NCBI GenBank assembly: GCA_016934415.1
Contig: JAFGSW010000057.1
Span: 1-45,240, forward strand
DNA length: 45,240 nt
Source: Spirochaetales bacterium
GTDB taxonomy: Bacteria; Spirochaetota; Spirochaetia; SZUA-6; RPPD01
Direction of reading: 5' to 3'
Made by a program: the position numbers and the translations under genes. This document shows positions 43,107-45,240 of this stretch, in pieces; position 1 is the first letter of the stretch; the number at the start of each line of letters is the position of its first letter. Under the pieces are notes generated by a model, which worked only from the letters and a program-made list of their open reading frames with translations, did no database searches and had not been told where the DNA came from.

Positions 43107-43480
43107 GGCGTCTCCTTTTCTTCACGGGATGGGAAAGCAATCGGCGACGGACTTCTGGAAAAAACGAGGAGAGCAACGGCTCCTTCTCAATTCTTGACTG
43201 CGCACGTGATGTTCTCTCGCAGTCAGGATATCCGTTTTTATTCGCGCGCGCAAGGGAGAGCTTGCGCGTCACCAGAGCCTTTCTCTATGCATCTTCCGTG
43301 CTGAAGAATTTATAAGGAAGCCAGGAAGGGAAGAAGCCAGGAAAGAAAATAAGATCAAAGAAGGAAAAAAAGCGAGAAGAAAGTGTTGTGTGAAAATTAT
43401 CTCAACTCTATATTATTCTCTCTTCTCCCGGCTTCCTTTCCTCCTGGTTTCCTTATAAATTCCCCGGCAAGAAAATCCCG
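43107..43480. repeat. Inverted-repeat element, 20-bp arms (family 2)
   Basis: Arms at 43306-43325 (GAATTTATAAGGAAGCCAGG) and 43443-43462 are reverse complements with one mismatch in 20. Inside each arm a second AAGGAAGCC or GCCAGGAAAG copy follows. The AT-rich centre is about 117 bases. No gene is seen in the whole gap. Confidence 0.85.
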
Positions 43481-44296
43481 TCAGAGTGGATTTTTCGCAC
43501 GGAGGGAGAAGGTGAGCGGGAGCTTGTCGCCGTATTTCTCGAGCCGCCACCAGCCGTCGGCGCCCTTTGTCATGTCCGGCAACTGCCGGTGGAAACCGAC
43601 GTCGTGCTCGTTCAGGAGCTCGATGACGAGGCCGGCCCGGATGACGGCGTTGACGATGTCCGCCAGCGGCCAGAACCACTCGTAGGTTTTATTCTTCGGG
43701 ACATACGTCTGGTCCGAGTAATCGGGGTGATCGTCGTCCCAGTGCGTCGGCTCGTCCTGGTGGAAATAGGAGTACTTGATCTTGAGCTCCCCTTCGAGGG
43801 TGTCGTCGAACATCAGGGTGAGGGGATGCTGTTCGAAGATGTAGAAGACGCCGCCCGGCTTGAGGAGGGAGGATATCGTCTCCGCCCATTTCGTGATGTC
43901 GCTGATCCAGCCGAGGACGCCCTTTGACGTATAGACGATATCGAACTTCTTATTGTTTTTTCCCGCAAGCTCAAGGACGTTCGACTCGATGAAATCAACC
44001 TGGAGTCCCATCTTCTCCGCCAGCTCCCGGGCGACGGCGAGGGAGGCGGGCGAAAAGTCCACTCCCGTCACCCGCGCCCCGTCCCGGGCGAGCGACAGGG
44101 TGTCCGTGCCGATGTGGCACTGGAGGTGGATGAGGTCCTTGCCCGCGACCGGGTAGAGCTCGCGCTTCTGCAGCCCGTCGATCCAGGACTCGCCGCGCAC
44201 CAAGCCTTCGACGCCGTAGCTTTTCAGGTGGACGGGCGCCACCTCGTCCCAGTGGGCGCGGTTGGCCGATTCGGCGTCCCGATTATTCATCGCCAT
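43481..44296 (-). CDS. Class I SAM-dependent methyltransferase
   Basis: 271 residues. DLIHLQCHIGTDTLSLARDGARVTGVDFSPASL near residue 54 is motif I of a Rossmann methyltransferase, followed by VDFIESNVLEL (motif II) and LLKPGGVFYIFEQHPL (motif III region). The C-terminal part is rich in tryptophan and acidic residues (HWDDDHPDYSDQTYVPKNKTYEWFWPLADIV) and may form the substrate pocket. The substrate is unknown. GGAG lies seven bases before ATG 44296. The start overlaps the end of a small gene by 14 bases, so translation is probably coupled. Confidence 0.88.
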   Translation of the reverse strand: MAMNNRDAESANRAHWDEVAPVHLKSYGVEGLVRGESWIDGLQKRELYPVAGKDLIHLQCHIGTDTLSLARDGARVTGVDFSPASLAVARELAEKMGLQVDFIESNVLELAGKNNKKFDIVYTSKGVLGWISDITKWAETISSLLKPGGVFYIFEQHPLTLMFDDTLEGELKIKYSYFHQDEPTHWDDDHPDYSDQTYVPKNKTYEWFWPLADIVNAVIRAGLVIELLNEHDVGFHRQLPDMTKGADGWWRLEKYGDKLPLTFSLRAKNPL

Positions 44297-44426
44297 GTCG
44301 TTCTCCGTTCCCGTGAATCCGTCCCCTGTAGGCGGTGCTCTCGATCATGAGCAGGCAATCGCCGTCCATGAATTCCGTCGTGGCGGAATAACTGTAGGGC
44401 GTGGTGACTCGCTTGATCGCATTCAC
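44283..44426 (-). CDS. Small 47-residue protein coupled to the methyltransferase
   Basis: GTG 44426 is preceded by AAGGAGG at five bases, the strongest ribosome site in this part of the window. The frame encodes 47 residues (VNAIKRVTTPYSYSATTEF at the start, HGNGERHGDE at the end) and stops inside the methyltransferase start. I know no relative. It could be a true small protein, a leader peptide, or the first part of a truncated gene. No membrane helix is predicted. Confidence 0.5.
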   Translation of the reverse strand: MNAIKRVTTPYSYSATTEFMDGDCLLMIESTAYRGRIHGNGERHGDE

Positions 44427-44791
44427 TGGTTCCTCCTTAAATCAACACGGCAAAATAAATGTGATATCTTTCCCGTTTCAAGCGAAAATCAAAGGCTGAA
44501 TCGGCAACTTTCATTCGGGCTTATATCATATTTATATCGCGGTTCTTTTCATTTTCCCGCCCTGTTGTTTTTGTTTATTGCGAGTATTATTTTCCAACCC
44601 CCAGGGGGTTCAAGACGAAACCCCTGGGGGTTCAGGATAAAATCCCCGGGGGTTTCAGGAATTTCCTTCGCAATTTTCAATTATTTCAAACACTGAAACG
44701 AAATACAACTCCGCCTCAATACCAATACGACAGGTAATAAAAAGGAGGTTTTCCTTCCGTGTCATCCGTTTTCATCCGTGTCCATCTTGTA
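44427..44791. promoter_or_regulatory. Upstream region with promoter and three tandem palindromes
   Basis: On the minus strand TTGAAA (44481-44476) and TTATTT (44458-44453) are 17 bases apart, just upstream of the small gene. Farther upstream three palindromes follow each other at 44596-44610, 44618-44632 and 44640-44656 (first unit AACCCCCAGGGGGTT), with centres 22-23 bases apart. A diverged family-1 motif lies at about 44755-44785. Confidence 0.55.
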
Positions 44792-45240
44792 TCAGGCGCG
44801 CGGGCCGCGCTCGCCCAAGAGGAGCTTCAGGTCCTGGATGTCCTGGGTGAGCTTCTCGCGGGAGAGGTTCTGGAAGCGCCTGGGGAGCATCTCCCGGCTC
44901 GTGCACTCGAGCACGGCCACCAGGTTCTGCAGGTCGATCTCGTGGGGGTAGGCGGGCGGCACGAAGTCGCGCACGGTCTGTTCGAGGTCATCCTTGGTGA
45001 CGAAGACGTGGTTGTTCATGGCGGCCAGGAACTTGGCGCGGATGAGGATCGACTCGAGGTCGGCGCCGGAGAAGTCGAAATGGTTGCGGCGGAGCAGGTC
45101 GATGATGTTCACCTTCTGGATCTTGAGGTTGAGCTTCTTCACCAGGGTGCGGTAGAGGTCCTCCTTCTCCTCCATCGTTTCCGGGTAGAAAAGGGCGAGG
45201 TGCTCCTCGGCGCGGCCCTGGCGCTTCAGGTCGATGGGGA
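44792..45240 (-). CDS. AAA ATPase, C-terminal part (runs off the window)
   Basis: About 148 residues are visible; the N-terminal part lies beyond the window. The segment begins PIDLKRQGRAEEHLALFYPE, which is the arginine-finger/sensor region of AAA proteins (compare LKRPGRFDRH in Cdc48/FtsH-like ATPases). The C-terminal helical lid FDFSGADLESILIRAKFLAAMNNH (sensor 2 region) follows. Then come EQTVRDFVPPAYPHEIDLQNL and a short tail ending in RGPRA. It probably unfolds or remodels proteins with ATP; the exact type needs the missing part. Confidence 0.75.
   Translation of the reverse strand, partial: PIDLKRQGRAEEHLALFYPETMEEKEDLYRTLVKKLNLKIQKVNIIDLLRRNHFDFSGADLESILIRAKFLAAMNNHVFVTKDDLEQTVRDFVPPAYPHEIDLQNLVAVLECTSREMLPRRFQNLSREKLTQDIQDLKLLLGERGPRA

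Noticed and set aside
44596..44656. A possible short CRISPR array
   Set aside because: The units are only about 15 bases, the spacers are 7 bases, and no cas genes are near. They are tandem palindromes.

Overview
The window is GC-rich bacterial chromosome (about 60% GC by eye) with about 40 protein genes, no rRNA or tRNA, no insertion sequence and no CRISPR array that I could see. The gene at 839-2434 belongs to a family I know mainly from spirochaetes (DUF5312-like). Together with the many hybrid two-component kinases and an anaerobic hydrogenase gene set, this suggests an uncultured or environmental member of Spirochaetota. That placement is an inference of moderate confidence.

Layout. 1-3509: a small membrane protein, then a DUF5312/DUF362-ferredoxin gene pair. 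3522-6484: a 23-bp inverted-repeat element and a membrane-bound hybrid histidine kinase. 6574-10982: an accessory island with lower GC, holding a FeeM-like N-acyl amino acid synthase, a B12-dependent RiPP-type radical SAM enzyme and a convergent PaaK-like adenylate-forming enzyme, with no recognisable precursor peptide. 11158-14213: pantoate kinase, 4-phosphopantoate-beta-alanine ligase and an MfnA-like decarboxylase, which together form the archaeal-type branch of coenzyme A synthesis. 14253-24909: mixed housekeeping and accessory genes: a beta-propeller protein, a CPBP protease, a degenerate class III cyclase, hydrolases, an acetyltransferase, a CBS-domain hybrid kinase, a dCMP deaminase and a UPF0200-type kinase.

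25270-38144 is the centrepiece. Sixteen co-directional, mostly overlapping genes encode an NAD(P)H-linked module (sulfhydrogenase beta- and gamma-like subunits plus a four-cluster ferredoxin), a group 4 [NiFe]-hydrogenase core with intact Ni-binding cysteine pairs, two large antiporter-like subunits, the rest of an Mrp-type cation antiporter, and a HycI-type maturation protease. The gene content predicts a membrane complex coupling NAD(P)H and H2 chemistry to Na+ or H+ translocation. The nickel regulator NikR lies just downstream on the other strand.

38145-45240 holds an RRM RNA-binding protein, a secreted GH62 arabinofuranosidase, a decayed gene, a phospholipase D-like protein, a methyltransferase preceded by a small overlapping gene with a strong ribosome site, and the end of an AAA ATPase. 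Intergenic spaces carry two recurring families of inverted-repeat elements (core CGGATGA/CGCGGAT and core AAGGAAGCCAGGAA), several hairpin terminators, and a triple array of palindromes at 44596-44656. Three genes (839, the kinase at 6484, and 6574) have promoter-like boxes so close to the start codon that their mRNAs may be leaderless.
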